Shown: piece by piece, positions 6,898 through 15,646 of the stretch
How positions within the stretch are numbered: position 1 is the stretch's first letter
Layout of the letters: every line of letters begins with the position of its first letter
DNA from: a halophilic archaeon
GTDB taxonomy: Archaea; Halobacteriota; Halobacteria; Halobacteriales; Haladaptataceae
NCBI GenBank assembly: GCA_003298465.1
Contig: QNGA01000001.1
Span: 124,001-188,000 of the forward strand
Reading direction: 5' to 3'
Length of the DNA stretch: 64,000 bases
The notes under the pieces: model-generated
Told to the model about the DNA's origin: nothing
Seen by the model: only the letters and a program-made list of their open reading frames with translations
Databases searched by the model: none
Made by a program: the position numbers and the translations under genes

Positions 6898-9003
6898 ATG
6901 GAACTCCTCGCGCTGGCGCAGGCGGGCGACGTCACCCGACCGACGTTCTGGCGCATCGGCCACGTCGGCGAGGCCGTCTTCTACTACCTCGCCGCGGTCG
7001 CCATCGCCATCTTCGCCGTCGGAGTGTACGGGCGGTTCGCGAACTACGCCCGCGGCACTGACGACTGGTTCGAGCGACTGGACAACTTGCCGGGACGCGT
7101 CGTACGGGCGGCGAAGGTCGTCGGGTCCAACGAGAAGCAGTTCGACAGGGACCTCTACGGCGGACTGATGCACGCGTTCATCCTGTGGGGCTTCCTGACG
7201 CTGCTCATCGGGACGACGATACTCATGATAGACATGGACCTCTGGACGAAGGGCCTCGGCCGGGACTCCTTCTTCGTCGGCGACTTCTACCTCTCCTACT
7301 CGCTGGTGATGGACGCGATGGGCCTGCTGTTCGTCGTCGGCGTCGGCATGGCCATCTACCGGCGCTACTGGGTCCGCAACCACCGTCTCTGGGGGAAACA
7401 CACGAGCGCCGAGGACGACCTCTTCATCTGGACGCTGTTCCTGCTCGGCGTCGGCGGCTACGTCACGGAAGGCGTTCGCATCCTCGGCACCGGCGTCCCC
7501 GAGTTCGCCGACGTGAGCTTCGTCGGCCTGTTCGTCGCCGGCGCGTTGCAGATGGCCGGCGTCACTCAGTCGGCGGCGGCCGCGTGGTACCCCGTGACCT
7601 GGTGGTCCCACGCCGTGCTCGCGCTGGCGTTCGTCGCTTCCATCCCGTACGCCAAACCGTTCCACATGCTCTCGTCGTTCGCCAACGTCGTCACGCACGA
7701 CGAGAAGGCCGGCAAGCGCCTCCCCGGCGTTCCGGAGGACGCCAGTCCCGACGAGATCGGAGCCACCGACATCGACGACTTCTCGTGGCGGCAACTGCTC
7801 GACCAGGACGCCTGCACGAAGTGCGGTCGCTGTTCGTCCGTCTGTCCCGCGAAGGCGTCGGACCGACCGCTCGACCCTCGCGACGTCATCCTCGACCTGA
7901 AACAGTACCGCGAGGACTTAGACGCCGGACGGACCGAGGAGAAACCGATCGTCGCGGACGGCGGCGCGAGCGTCATCGACAGCGAGACGATGGAGTCCTG
8001 CATGTCCTGTATGGCCTGCATGGACGCCTGCCCCGTCGACATCGAGCATCTCACCTCCTTCACGGACATGAACCGCCGGCTCACCGAGTCCGGCCAGATG
8101 GACGAGAACGTCCAGGACGCGATGATGAACATCTTCCAGAACGGCAACTCCTTCGGCGACCCCGAACGGACGCGCCCGAACTGGACCGACGACCTGGACT
8201 TCGAGGTGCCCGACGCCCGCGAGGAGTCCGTCGAGTTCCTCTGGTACGTCGGCGACTACCCCTCCTTCGACGAGCGCAACCGCCGCATCGCCCGCTCGCT
8301 CGCCACCATCCTCCACGAGGCGGACGTCTCCTACGGCATCCTCTACGAGGACGAGCAGGCCGCCGGCAACGACGTGCGCCGCGTCGGAGAGGAGGGCCTC
8401 TACGAGATGCTCGTCGAGGACAACGTCGCCGCGTTCGACCAGTGCGACTACGAGAAGATAGTCTGTACCGACCCGCACGCGTACAACACGTTCGAGAACG
8501 AGTACCCCGAGATGGACGAGGCGTTCGACGCGGCCGTCTACCACTACACGCAGGTCGTCGAGGAACTGTTCCGCGAGGGCCGCCTCGGTCTCTCCGAATC
8601 GGAACTCGACTACACCGTCACCTACCACGACCCCTGCCACCTCGGCCGGTACAACGACGAGTACGAAGCGCCCCGCGACATCGTCCGCGCCACGGGCTGT
8701 GAACTGGACGAGATGCCGCGCAATCGCGCGAACTCGTTCTGCTGTGGCGGGGGCGGCGGGGGCCTCTGGATGGACTTCGACGAGGACCCCAAGCCCAGCG
8801 AGGAGCGCATCCGCGAGGCGCTCGAGGACACCGACGCCGGCCCCGGCGTGGACAAGTTCGTCGTCGCCTGCCCGATGTGCATGACGATGTACGAGGACGG
8901 TCGCAAGACCGGCGGCTACGAGGACGACATCGAGATCGTCGACGTGGCAGAACTCGTCGTCGACGCGCTGGGAGCCGAAGAGCGCGTCGAGGTCGCGTCG
9001 TAG
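6898..9003 (+). CDS. Membrane-bound HdrD/GlpC-like Fe-S oxidoreductase
   Basis: 701 residues with three parts. Residues about 20-260: five hydrophobic helices like the heme b subunit of nitrate reductase/HdrE. About 304-318 and 366-380: two CxxCxxCxxxCP [4Fe-4S] motifs (CTKCGRCSSVCP; CMSCMACMDACP). About 440-690: CCG-type domains of HdrB/HdrD; the second has HDPCHLGR and FCCGGGGGG and CPMC, but the first reads EQAAGNDVRRVG where CCGDPARR-like cysteines are expected. It probably moves electrons between a soluble dehydrogenase and menaquinone. An ACTTAAG box 25-31 nt before ATG 6898 indicates a leaderless monocistronic gene. Confidence 0.85.
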   Translation: MELLALAQAGDVTRPTFWRIGHVGEAVFYYLAAVAIAIFAVGVYGRFANYARGTDDWFERLDNLPGRVVRAAKVVGSNEKQFDRDLYGGLMHAFILWGFLTLLIGTTILMIDMDLWTKGLGRDSFFVGDFYLSYSLVMDAMGLLFVVGVGMAIYRRYWVRNHRLWGKHTSAEDDLFIWTLFLLGVGGYVTEGVRILGTGVPEFADVSFVGLFVAGALQMAGVTQSAAAAWYPVTWWSHAVLALAFVASIPYAKPFHMLSSFANVVTHDEKAGKRLPGVPEDASPDEIGATDIDDFSWRQLLDQDACTKCGRCSSVCPAKASDRPLDPRDVILDLKQYREDLDAGRTEEKPIVADGGASVIDSETMESCMSCMACMDACPVDIEHLTSFTDMNRRLTESGQMDENVQDAMMNIFQNGNSFGDPERTRPNWTDDLDFEVPDAREESVEFLWYVGDYPSFDERNRRIARSLATILHEADVSYGILYEDEQAAGNDVRRVGEEGLYEMLVEDNVAAFDQCDYEKIVCTDPHAYNTFENEYPEMDEAFDAAVYHYTQVVEELFREGRLGLSESELDYTVTYHDPCHLGRYNDEYEAPRDIVRATGCELDEMPRNRANSFCCGGGGGGLWMDFDEDPKPSEERIREALEDTDAGPGVDKFVVACPMCMTMYEDGRKTGGYEDDIEIVDVAELVVDALGAEERVEVAS

Positions 9004-9108
9004 ACACTCCGGATCCTCTCTCGGCGGACGGTTCCCTGACGGACTCCGGAGTTCGGCGGCCGTCGGGAAAGAACGGCTGCGGTTCTCGTGAGCCGATTCG
9101 TGCGACCC

Positions 9109-9405
9109 TTATCCGGTCGCGGCCTCGACGAGGTGGCGGTACTCGTCTTCGGTGAACGCGCGCAGCGTCTCCGTTTCGACGGTTCCCTCCTGCAGGTACG
9201 TGAGCGTCCCCTGCGCGATGGACTCGTCGTCCGGGAACTCGCTGACGACGACCGCGTCGTACCGACCCATGGTCAGGTAGAAGGCCTCCATCTCACCGCC
9301 GAACGACCGCATCACTTCCTTGGCGGCGTCGAGGCGCTCGGGTCCCTCCTCGATGTTTTCGGTTCCCTCCTCTGTGAAGTTGACGAGCTGGATGTACGTT
9401 GGCAT
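9109..9405 (-). CDS. GYD-domain protein
   Basis: 98 residues from ATG 9405 (MPTYIQLVNFTEEG). The sequence has the GYD-family order: short beta strand, a helical segment with RLDAAKEVMRSFGGEMEAFYLTMGRYDAVVV, then EFPDDESIAQGTLTYLQEGTVETETLRAF. The family is a small ferredoxin-like dimeric alpha/beta barrel of unknown function. The upstream extension to 9507 looks like non-coding DNA, so the shorter start is used. No operon partner. Confidence 0.85.
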   Translation of the reverse strand: MPTYIQLVNFTEEGTENIEEGPERLDAAKEVMRSFGGEMEAFYLTMGRYDAVVVSEFPDDESIAQGTLTYLQEGTVETETLRAFTEDEYRHLVEAATG

Positions 9406-9634
9406 AGTTCGCTGTCCCCCGTTTTCCGTTGCTGTGCCCGCGACGGAACTCGGCCTCCCCCACGCCCGCTCGAAAGGCCCGATTACGGCTACTCGGTATT
9501 TCCACAAATAGCTATGCAGATTCCTCCGCTCGGTAACAGATGAGGGCGGTGGTTACGGACTCGGCGAACCCGCCGAGAATCGGCGTCACCGAACTCCGTG
9601 GACGCCGGCGAGCGACCGAACCGGCGCGCTACGT

Positions 9635-10411
9635 TCACTCCGACGAAGCGGCGCCGTCGATTGCCCTGGCGATGAGACCGGCCTGCGCGCCGGCGACGAA
9701 TCCAGCGTCGACGTTCACCGTCGAGAGGACGGTACAGGACTGCAACATCCCCGACAGCGCGGACTCGCCCTCGCCGGCGTGGCCGTAGCCGTTCGAGACG
9801 GGCAGTCCGATGACGGGCGTGTCGACGAGACCGGCGACGATGGTCGGGAGCGCGCCCTCGCGGCCGGCGGCGACGACGAGCACGTCGAGGTCGCGCAACC
9901 GCTCGACCTGGTCCAGGATGCGGACGAGCGACGCCACGCCCACGTCGTGGACCTCCGTCACGTCGGCACCCATCTCCTCGGCGACGACGACCGCCTCGCC
10001 GGCGGGGACGGCGTCGCTCGTGCCGGCGCTGACGACGCCGACCGCGGCGTCGACGCTCGGCGGTTCGAAGTCCGCGGCGTGGGCGACGAGCACGTTCGCG
10101 CGCTCCCGGTGGCGCACTGCGGCGTCGGGATGGGCGTCGGCGAGTTCCGCACGCACCGCCGCGACCTGGTCGTCGCTCACGCGCGTGAGCAGCGCGCGCC
10201 CCGCCGTCTCGACCGCGGTCGCGGCGAGCGCACGCACTTCCTCGGGCGTCTTCCCGTCGCCGAGGATGGCTTCCGGGACGCCGCGGCGTCGCTCGCGGGC
10301 GGCGTCGAACCGCCCTTGCTCGCTGGTCGCGTACCCCGATAGCTCCGATTCGGCCTCAGAAACGCTCATATCGCCGGATTCGACGGCCTCCAGTATCTCG
10401 CGCATGTCCAT
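9635..10411 (-). CDS. larB: LarB, pyridinium-3,5-biscarboxylic acid mononucleotide synthase
   Basis: 258 residues from ATG 10411 (an in-frame ATG at 10456 is possible). C-terminal half is the PurE/AIR carboxylase-like domain: VGVVSAGTSDAVPAGEAVVVAEEMGADVTEVHDVGV and LVVAAGREGALPTIVAGLVDTPVIGLPVSNGYG; N-terminal helices begin MREILEAVESGDMSVSEAES. LarB carboxylates and hydrolyses nicotinic acid adenine dinucleotide as the first step of the nickel-pincer nucleotide used by lactate racemase. LarC and LarE are not in this window. Confidence 0.9.
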   Translation of the reverse strand: MDMREILEAVESGDMSVSEAESELSGYATSEQGRFDAARERRRGVPEAILGDGKTPEEVRALAATAVETAGRALLTRVSDDQVAAVRAELADAHPDAAVRHRERANVLVAHAADFEPPSVDAAVGVVSAGTSDAVPAGEAVVVAEEMGADVTEVHDVGVASLVRILDQVERLRDLDVLVVAAGREGALPTIVAGLVDTPVIGLPVSNGYGHAGEGESALSGMLQSCTVLSTVNVDAGFVAGAQAGLIARAIDGAASSE

Positions 10412-10579
10412 CCCTCCGTGCCGGACGTACTCGAATCCCCCGAACCGCCCCTTCACTCGATATTCCAGAACTTAAGTTCTTTGGCCCAGGTAACAGATAC
10501 CCGGTGAGTGTTCGACTCAGCCGCGTTCGCGGGTAGAATTGGGAAGCTTTATTAGGAGGGATAGGGAAGAGGGTTCTGT

Positions 10580-10747
10580 ATGGCAGACCTCATCGTCAAA
10601 GCGGCTGTGAAGGAAGCGCTCAACGACAAGAACGTCGCGTCGGACTTCTACGACGCGCTCGACGAGGAGGTCGACGACCTTCTCGAAGACGCTGCCCGCC
10701 GCGCCGAGGCGAACGACCGCAAGACGGTCCAGCCGCGCGACCTGTAA
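10580..10747 (+). CDS. Small DUF1931-type single histone-fold-like protein
   Basis: 55 codons from ATG 10580 to TAA 10745-10747: MADLIVKAAVKEALNDKNV then a helix ending RRAEANDRKTVQPRDL. The strand-loop RKTVQPRDL resembles the RxTVxxxD end of archaeal histone folds, and I recall this short sequence as DUF1931 in haloarchaea. A CTTTATTA box (10547-10554) and a purine run GGAGGG precede it, and a T6 tract follows, so it is a free-standing transcript. DNA binding is inference. Confidence 0.8.
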   Translation: MADLIVKAAVKEALNDKNVASDFYDALDEEVDDLLEDAARRAEANDRKTVQPRDL

Positions 10748-10770
10748 GCTCGAAACGACACACTTTCTCG

Positions 10771-10777
10771 ATTTTTT
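10771..10777 (+). terminator. Oligo-T terminator after the DUF1931-type gene
   Basis: ATTTTTTC, 24 nt after the stop codon of the small gene, is a typical archaeal intrinsic termination signal (T-run without a needed stem). Confidence 0.5.
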
Positions 10778-10808
10778 CTCGACCTGGAAGCGATAGCTGA
10801 CGACGGAC

Positions 10809-11495
10809 CTAGAACTCCTGTACCTCGACGCCGTCCTCGCTACCGACGTGAACCTCGTCCGCCATCCCGACGAACAGACCGTGTTCGAGGACGCCCGGGA
10901 GCGCCGACAGTTCCTCCGCGAGTTCGGCCGGCGAACCGATGCGTCCGAAGTCGCAGTCGAGGACGAGGTTCCCGTTGTCCGTGACGACGGGGCCGTCCTT
11001 CCGCTCGGCGTCGCGTAGCGTGGGGTCGCCGCCGAGTCCGCGCACGTCGGCGGCGACGGTCCGCCGCGCCGCCGGCAGCACCTCCACCGGCACCGGACGG
11101 TCGAGTTGCTTCGCGGACTTGCTGGGGTCCGCGACCACGAGCAGGCGGCTCGCGGCCGCGTCGACCACCTTCTCGCGGGCGTGGGCCGCGCCGCCGCCCT
11201 TCACGAGGTGCGGACCGGAGAACTGGTCGGCGCCGTCGATGGCCACGTCTATCTCCACCACCTCGTCGAGTTCGACCAGCGGAATCTCGGCCTCGCGCGC
11301 CAGCTCCCGGGACTGGAACGAGGTCGTGACCCCCTGGATGTCGAGGCCGGCGTCGACCTTCCGCCCGAGGGCGCGGATGGCGTGAGCCGCCGTGCTTCCG
11401 GTGCCGAGGCCGACTATCATGCCGTCGGTGACCGCCTCCGCGGCGCTCTCCCCGGCGTTGCGTTTCGCGGCGTCGCTACCGCCGTTCGTCTTCAT
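10809..11495 (-). CDS. rpiA: Ribose-5-phosphate isomerase A
   Basis: 228 residues from ATG 11495. Type A isomerase: GLGTGSTAAHAI (phosphate loop, near residue 30), VDVAIDGADQ-like EIDVAIDGADQF, LVKGGGAAHAREKVV (catalytic Glu/Lys region) and VVADPSKSAKQL. It interconverts ribulose-5-phosphate and ribose-5-phosphate, feeding nucleotide and histidine synthesis in organisms lacking an oxidative pentose pathway. Separate from hemD upstream by 50 nt. Confidence 0.96.
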   Translation of the reverse strand: MKTNGGSDAAKRNAGESAAEAVTDGMIVGLGTGSTAAHAIRALGRKVDAGLDIQGVTTSFQSRELAREAEIPLVELDEVVEIDVAIDGADQFSGPHLVKGGGAAHAREKVVDAAASRLLVVADPSKSAKQLDRPVPVEVLPAARRTVAADVRGLGGDPTLRDAERKDGPVVTDNGNLVLDCDFGRIGSPAELAEELSALPGVLEHGLFVGMADEVHVGSEDGVEVQEF

Positions 11496-11545
11496 GTCCG
11501 GGACTCTCTCGCGCCGGAGAAAAAGTCTGGCGTCGAGGCGGAGGG

Positions 11546-12346
11546 TCAGTCTCGCTCGCCGGTCCGACCGCCGTCGTCGCGGACGCGTTCGACGGCCTCG
11601 CTCGCGAGTCGGTCGAACGACGCGGTCCCGGGGACGAGGTCGACCTCGACGCCCCGAGCCAGCGCCGTCTCGCGGGTCGGCTCGCCGATGGCCCCGACGA
11701 CCGCGTCGTTCAGCCCCGCGACTGCGTCCGCGCGGACGTCGCGCTCCGCCGCCGCGTCGAGGAAGTGCTCGACGGTGAGCGAGGAGGTGAAGAGCGCGGC
11801 GTCGAGGTCGCCCGTCGCGGCGAGGGTCGCGGACTCGCCCGCTTCCTCGGGACGGACGAGTTCGTACAGCACCGTCTCGTGCACGTCGGCCCCGGCGTCG
11901 GCGAGGCCGTCGGTCAGCACGTCGCTGCCGTGGTCGCTGCGTGCGACCTCGACGTGCTTTCCGGCGACGCGGTCGGCCAGGGCGTCGACGAGACCGCGAG
12001 AGGAGAACTCCTCGGGAACCACGTCCACGGCGTAGCCGTGGTCGCGGAGCGCGGTCGCGGTCGAGTCGCCGATGGCGCAGACGACCGCGTCGCCCGGGCC
12101 CCATCCGGCCTCGTCGGCGAGTTCCACGCCGGTCTTGCTCGTCAGGACGACGAAGTCGGCCGGCTCCGGACTGCGGCCCGTCGGTCGCACTTCGAGCATC
12201 GGGTCGGCGACCGGGTCGGTTCCGAGCGATTCGAGGCGGTCGATGGCCGCCCGGAGACGCTCGTCGTCCGGGCGGAAGACGGCGACGCGCGGGCGGTCGT
12301 CCGGCGTCGTTCCCGCCGTCTCGTCCGAAGTTGCGTCCCCCGACAT
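11546..12346 (-). CDS. hemD: Uroporphyrinogen-III synthase
   Basis: 266 residues. The HemD fold is recognisable from VAVFRPDDERLRAAIDRLESLG, DFVVLTSKTGVEL, VVCAIGDSTATALRDHGY, ARSDHGSDVL, DAALFTSSLTVEHFLDAA and VGAIGEPTRETA. It closes hydroxymethylbilane with inversion of ring D. ATG 12346 overlaps the hemC stop by one base (TGATG); an in-frame GTG at 12349 would make a GTGATG double start. Coupled translation with hemC is clear from the overlap. Confidence 0.93.
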   Translation of the reverse strand: MSGDATSDETAGTTPDDRPRVAVFRPDDERLRAAIDRLESLGTDPVADPMLEVRPTGRSPEPADFVVLTSKTGVELADEAGWGPGDAVVCAIGDSTATALRDHGYAVDVVPEEFSSRGLVDALADRVAGKHVEVARSDHGSDVLTDGLADAGADVHETVLYELVRPEEAGESATLAATGDLDAALFTSSLTVEHFLDAAAERDVRADAVAGLNDAVVGAIGEPTRETALARGVEVDLVPGTASFDRLASEAVERVRDDGGRTGERD

Positions 12347-13461
12347 CACTCCTCCCGCTTGGCTTCGGTGGGGTCGCTGCGCGCCGCCTCGACGAGGTCC
12401 CGCGCTCCGCGGTCGGCGAGTTCCTCGGCGACCCGTTTCGCACCCTCGACGTGGCTCTCGACCGCCACGTCGCGCTTGATGCTCACGACCTCGTCGCCCT
12501 CCTCGCTGAACACCTGCGCCTCCACGTGGACGTTCTCGCCCTGGATGACCGCGTGGACGCCGACCGGCGCGACGCAGCCGCCGTTCAGCACTGCGAGGAC
12601 AGTGCGCTCGACCGTCGTCTCGACCCGGGTCCGGGGGTGGTCGAGCACCGCGTTCACGTCCGTGGCGAGTTCGCCGTCCAGCATCGCCACCGCGAGCGCG
12701 CCCTGGCCCGGTGCCGGGACGAACTCGCTGGTCGAGAGCGGTTCGTAGTCGACGTGGTGGGCGAGGCCGCTACGCTGGAGGCCCGCCTCCGCGAGTACGA
12801 TGCCGTCGTACTCCGTCTCGACGTCGCGTTCGAGCGCCCGGCGCTCTATCTCGTCCAGGTTCTCGAACCACTCCTCGACGGTGTGCTCGTAGGGGAACTC
12901 GTAGTCGTCGTCGCCGGCGTGGCCCTTGCGCTCTTTCTCCTCCTCGGTCCGGCGCTCGTGTTCGCGCTGGAGCGTCGGCGCGAGGAGCTTCTCGACGCGC
13001 GTGTCGACGTTCCCGCGCAGCGGTTCGACGGTGAGGTCCGGCCGCTGGTTCAGCAACTGGGCCTTCCGCCGGAGGCTGGACGTGCCGACGGTCGCGCCCG
13101 ACGGAAGTTCGTCGAGCGCGATGCCCTCGGGCGTCACGAGCACGTCCCGGGGGCTCGCGCGCTCGGGCACCGCCGCCGCGACCAGTTCGTCGGGCTGCTC
13201 GGTCGGCATGTCCTTCATCGAGTGGATGGCACCGTCGACCTCCCCGTCGAGCACCTTCCGGTCCAGGCTGCGGACGAACGCCCCCGTCTTGCCCAACTCC
13301 GTGATGAGCGCGTCGTCCAGCTGGTCGCCGGTGGTCTCGACCTCGACCAGTTCGACCTCGAACCGGCGGTCCTCCAGCGCCGCCTTCACCTCGCCCGCCT
13401 GCCGGAGCGCGAGGTCGGACCCTCGCGTCGCCAGCCGGATCTCTGTCCCGCGTCTGCTCAT
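12346..13461 (-). CDS. hemC: Porphobilinogen deaminase (hydroxymethylbilane synthase)
   Basis: 371 residues from ATG 13461 (MSRRGTEIRLATRGSDLALRQ). Contains TRGSDLALRQA, DGAIHSMKDMPTE, GTSSLRRKAQL, RGNVDTRVEKL and, near residue 262, NGGCVAPVGVHA, whose Cys binds the dipyrromethane cofactor. An insertion of about 40 charged residues (LQREHERRTEEEKERKGH...) separates RGNVDTR from the QRSGLA region, longer than bacterial HemC. It polymerises four porphobilinogens. Operon order hemC-hemD; hemB lies apart at 29858-30838. Confidence 0.96.
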   Translation of the reverse strand: MSRRGTEIRLATRGSDLALRQAGEVKAALEDRRFEVELVEVETTGDQLDDALITELGKTGAFVRSLDRKVLDGEVDGAIHSMKDMPTEQPDELVAAAVPERASPRDVLVTPEGIALDELPSGATVGTSSLRRKAQLLNQRPDLTVEPLRGNVDTRVEKLLAPTLQREHERRTEEEKERKGHAGDDDYEFPYEHTVEEWFENLDEIERRALERDVETEYDGIVLAEAGLQRSGLAHHVDYEPLSTSEFVPAPGQGALAVAMLDGELATDVNAVLDHPRTRVETTVERTVLAVLNGGCVAPVGVHAVIQGENVHVEAQVFSEEGDEVVSIKRDVAVESHVEGAKRVAEELADRGARDLVEAARSDPTEAKREE

Positions 13462-13566
13462 GTTCGACCCTGCGCACTGCACGGTGAAACCCCCTTCGAC
13501 ACCTCGCCGGGGAGAGAGCCGCCGGACGGCGGTGAGAAGAGGACGAACGGTCGCGCCGGACGCGGG

Positions 13567-14031
13567 TCACGGCACGCCGAGGTGCTCGTGACGCCGTTCG
13601 AGGTAGTAGACCGCGAACGGGACGCTGGCGGCGAACCCGGCGATGATGGCCATCGAGAGGTCGACGAGGATGACCCCCACGGCGCCGCCGACCAGCCAGC
13701 CGCCGAGCGCGAGCAGGGCGTAGCTGCCGCCCGGCGGCTCCCACTCGACGGCGGCTCGGTCGATGGCGTGGCTGTCCTGGAACACCGCCAGCGGGAAGAT
13801 GGCCGTGAGCGCGACGAAAGGGACGCCGACCGCGACCAGCGAGATGACGGCCGCGTTGCTGATAGGGTCGTCGCCGAAGCCCGGGCCGTCGAGCAGTCCC
13901 GGCTCCAGCGAGATGGCGAGCGCGACCCAGGCCACCGTCACGAGCCAGAATGCGAACACGGTCGGAATCGCGGCGATCCAGTACCACCAGCGCGAGCCGA
14001 CGCGGTCGCCTTCGAGTCTCGGGCGCTGCAT
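13567..14031 (-). CDS. Four-helix membrane protein, paralogue 1 of a tandem pair
   Basis: 154 residues from ATG 14031. It opens SRWWYWIAAIPTVFAFWLVTVAWVALA, has four hydrophobic segments, and ends AVYYLERRHEHLGVP. The neighbour at 14073-14498 shares the SRWWY opening, the central VFQDSHAIDRAAVEW-like segment and the RHEHxGVP tail, so the two are tandem duplicates. No known domain recognised. The gap between them is 41 nt, same strand, probably co-transcribed. Confidence 0.75.
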   Translation of the reverse strand: MQRPRLEGDRVGSRWWYWIAAIPTVFAFWLVTVAWVALAISLEPGLLDGPGFGDDPISNAAVISLVAVGVPFVALTAIFPLAVFQDSHAIDRAAVEWEPPGGSYALLALGGWLVGGAVGVILVDLSMAIIAGFAASVPFAVYYLERRHEHLGVP

Positions 14032-14072
14032 TCGTTCGCCGTTGGGACCGGGGCGTGAAACGCGTATCGCTC

Positions 14073-14498
14073 CTACGGAACGCCGACGTGCTCGTGGCGC
14101 TGCCAGAGGTAGTAGAGCGCGAGCGGGACGGCCAGCGTGAATCCCGTCGCCACCGCGCTGACCGCCGCGACGAGCGCGTAGAGGACGCTGTCGGACTGCC
14201 ATCCCACTCCGGCGCGGTTGACCGCCTCGGCGTCGAGGTAGATGGCGACGGGAAAGAGCACGAGCATCGCGGTGACGAGCAGGCCGACGAACAGCGCGAC
14301 GAAGACGGCGACGATGGCGACCGGACCGAAGAGAAACGGTTCGCCGCCGCCGAGGCCGACGCTGAAAAGCGCCAGTCCGAAGAACCAGATGCCGAGTATC
14401 CACGTGACGACGAACACGAGCGGCGTCGCCGCGACGACGTACCACCAGCGCGAGTCGACCGTCGGGGCGTCCTGCGTCGTGGCGGGTTCCGTAGCCAT
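14073..14498 (-). CDS. Four-helix membrane protein, paralogue 2 of a tandem pair
   Basis: 141 residues from ATG 14498. Pattern: SRWWYVVAATPLVFVVTWILG, a Gly-rich loop, LFPVAIYLDAEAVNRAGVGW, and ALYYLWQRHEHVGVP at the C-terminus. The tail RHEHxGVP and the AxxRAxVxW element are nearly the same in paralogue 1, while the helices have diverged, which points to a conserved cytoplasmic or surface tail with a specific role. Function unknown. Confidence 0.75.
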   Translation of the reverse strand: MATEPATTQDAPTVDSRWWYVVAATPLVFVVTWILGIWFFGLALFSVGLGGGEPFLFGPVAIVAVFVALFVGLLVTAMLVLFPVAIYLDAEAVNRAGVGWQSDSVLYALVAAVSAVATGFTLAVPLALYYLWQRHEHVGVP

Positions 14499-14608
14499 AC
14501 CGACCAGTTGTCGCCGAGCGAAGATAAGTGTCCGCGACGACTAGACTGTGCGCAGGAAAGGGCGCATCCGGAGGATTTAACCAAATCGCAGGGCGTCTTC
14601 TACGTGAT

Positions 14609-15523
14609 ATGGCGAAAGTAAGCGTAGTCGGTGCAGCCGGCACCGTCGGGGCCGCCGCAGGGTACAACATCGCGCTCCGGGACGTCGCCGACGAACTCGT
14701 CTTCGTCGACATCCCGGACAAGGAGGAAGACACCATCGGACAGGCCGCCGACACGAACCACGGCGCTGCGTACGACTCGAACACGACCGTCCGGCAGGGT
14801 ACCTACGAGGACACCGCCGGCTCGGACGTCGTCGTCATCACGGCCGGCATCCCGCGCCAGCCCGGCCAGACGCGAATCGACCTCGCGGGCGACAACGCGC
14901 CCATCATGGAGGACATCGGCTCGTCGCTCGCGGAGCACAACGACGACTTCGTCACCATCACCACCTCGAACCCGGTCGACCTGCTGAACCGCCACCTCTA
15001 CGAGTCCGGCGACCGCGACCGCGGGAAGGTCATCGGCTTCGGCGGCCGCCTCGACAGCGCGCGGTTCCGCTACGTGCTCAGCCAGCGCTACGACGTACCG
15101 GTCCGGAACGTCGACGCCACTATCCTCGGCGAACACGGCGACGCGCAGGTCCCCGTGTTCTCGAAGGTCCGCATCAACGGCAAGGACCCCGAGTTCAGCG
15201 ACGACGAGAAGGGCGAGATTCTCGACGAACTCAAAGAGTCCGCGATGAACGTCATCGAGAAGAAGGGCGCGACCCAGTGGGGGCCCGCGACCGGCGTCGG
15301 CCACATGGTCGAGGCCGTCCTGCGCGACACCGGCGAGGTGCTCCCGGGGTCGGTCCTGCTCGACGGCGAGTACGGCCACGAGGACGTCGCGCTCGGCGTC
15401 CCCATCAAGCTCGGCAGCGACGGCGTCGACGAGATAGTCGAGTGGAACCTCACCGAGTTCGAGCGCGAACAGCTCGGCGAGGCCGCCGACAAGCTCGCGG
15501 AGCAGTACGAGAAGATCGAGTGA
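14609..15523 (+). CDS. mdh: Malate dehydrogenase (LDH-like, tetrameric haloarchaeal type)
   Basis: 304 residues. Rossmann motif [16 protein letters not shown] at residue 7 onward, NAD-selecting acidic residue in VFVDIPD, catalytic loop with [14 protein letters not shown] (substrate-binding Arg residues), [14 protein letters not shown], and active-site GEHGDAQVP (His/Asp). The length and sequence match the well-known halophilic MDH. It oxidises malate to oxaloacetate in the TCA cycle. ATG 14609 is 29-33 nt after the TTTAA box at 14576, so the mRNA is probably leaderless. Confidence 0.97.
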   Translation: MAKVSVVGAAGTVGAAAGYNIALRDVADELVFVDIPDKEEDTIGQAADTNHGAAYDSNTTVRQGTYEDTAGSDVVVITAGIPRQPGQTRIDLAGDNAPIMEDIGSSLAEHNDDFVTITTSNPVDLLNRHLYESGDRDRGKVIGFGGRLDSARFRYVLSQRYDVPVRNVDATILGEHGDAQVPVFSKVRINGKDPEFSDDEKGEILDELKESAMNVIEKKGATQWGPATGVGHMVEAVLRDTGEVLPGSVLLDGEYGHEDVALGVPIKLGSDGVDEIVEWNLTEFEREQLGEAADKLAEQYEKIE

Positions 15524-15646
15524 GAACCCGCCCGGGCGTCTCCGACGGCCGTCGGTCGTCTCCTTTCTCGCCGCCGGGACGCCGGTAGCGTCGTTTCCCG
15601 AGCCGGGACCGTCACGCCCGGTTCGACGACTCGGTCGTACGTCGAC

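Noticed and set aside
12770..14584. 604-codon open frame on the minus strand across hemC and the membrane pair
   Set aside because: Arg-rich out-of-frame translation of hemC; no recognisable fold.
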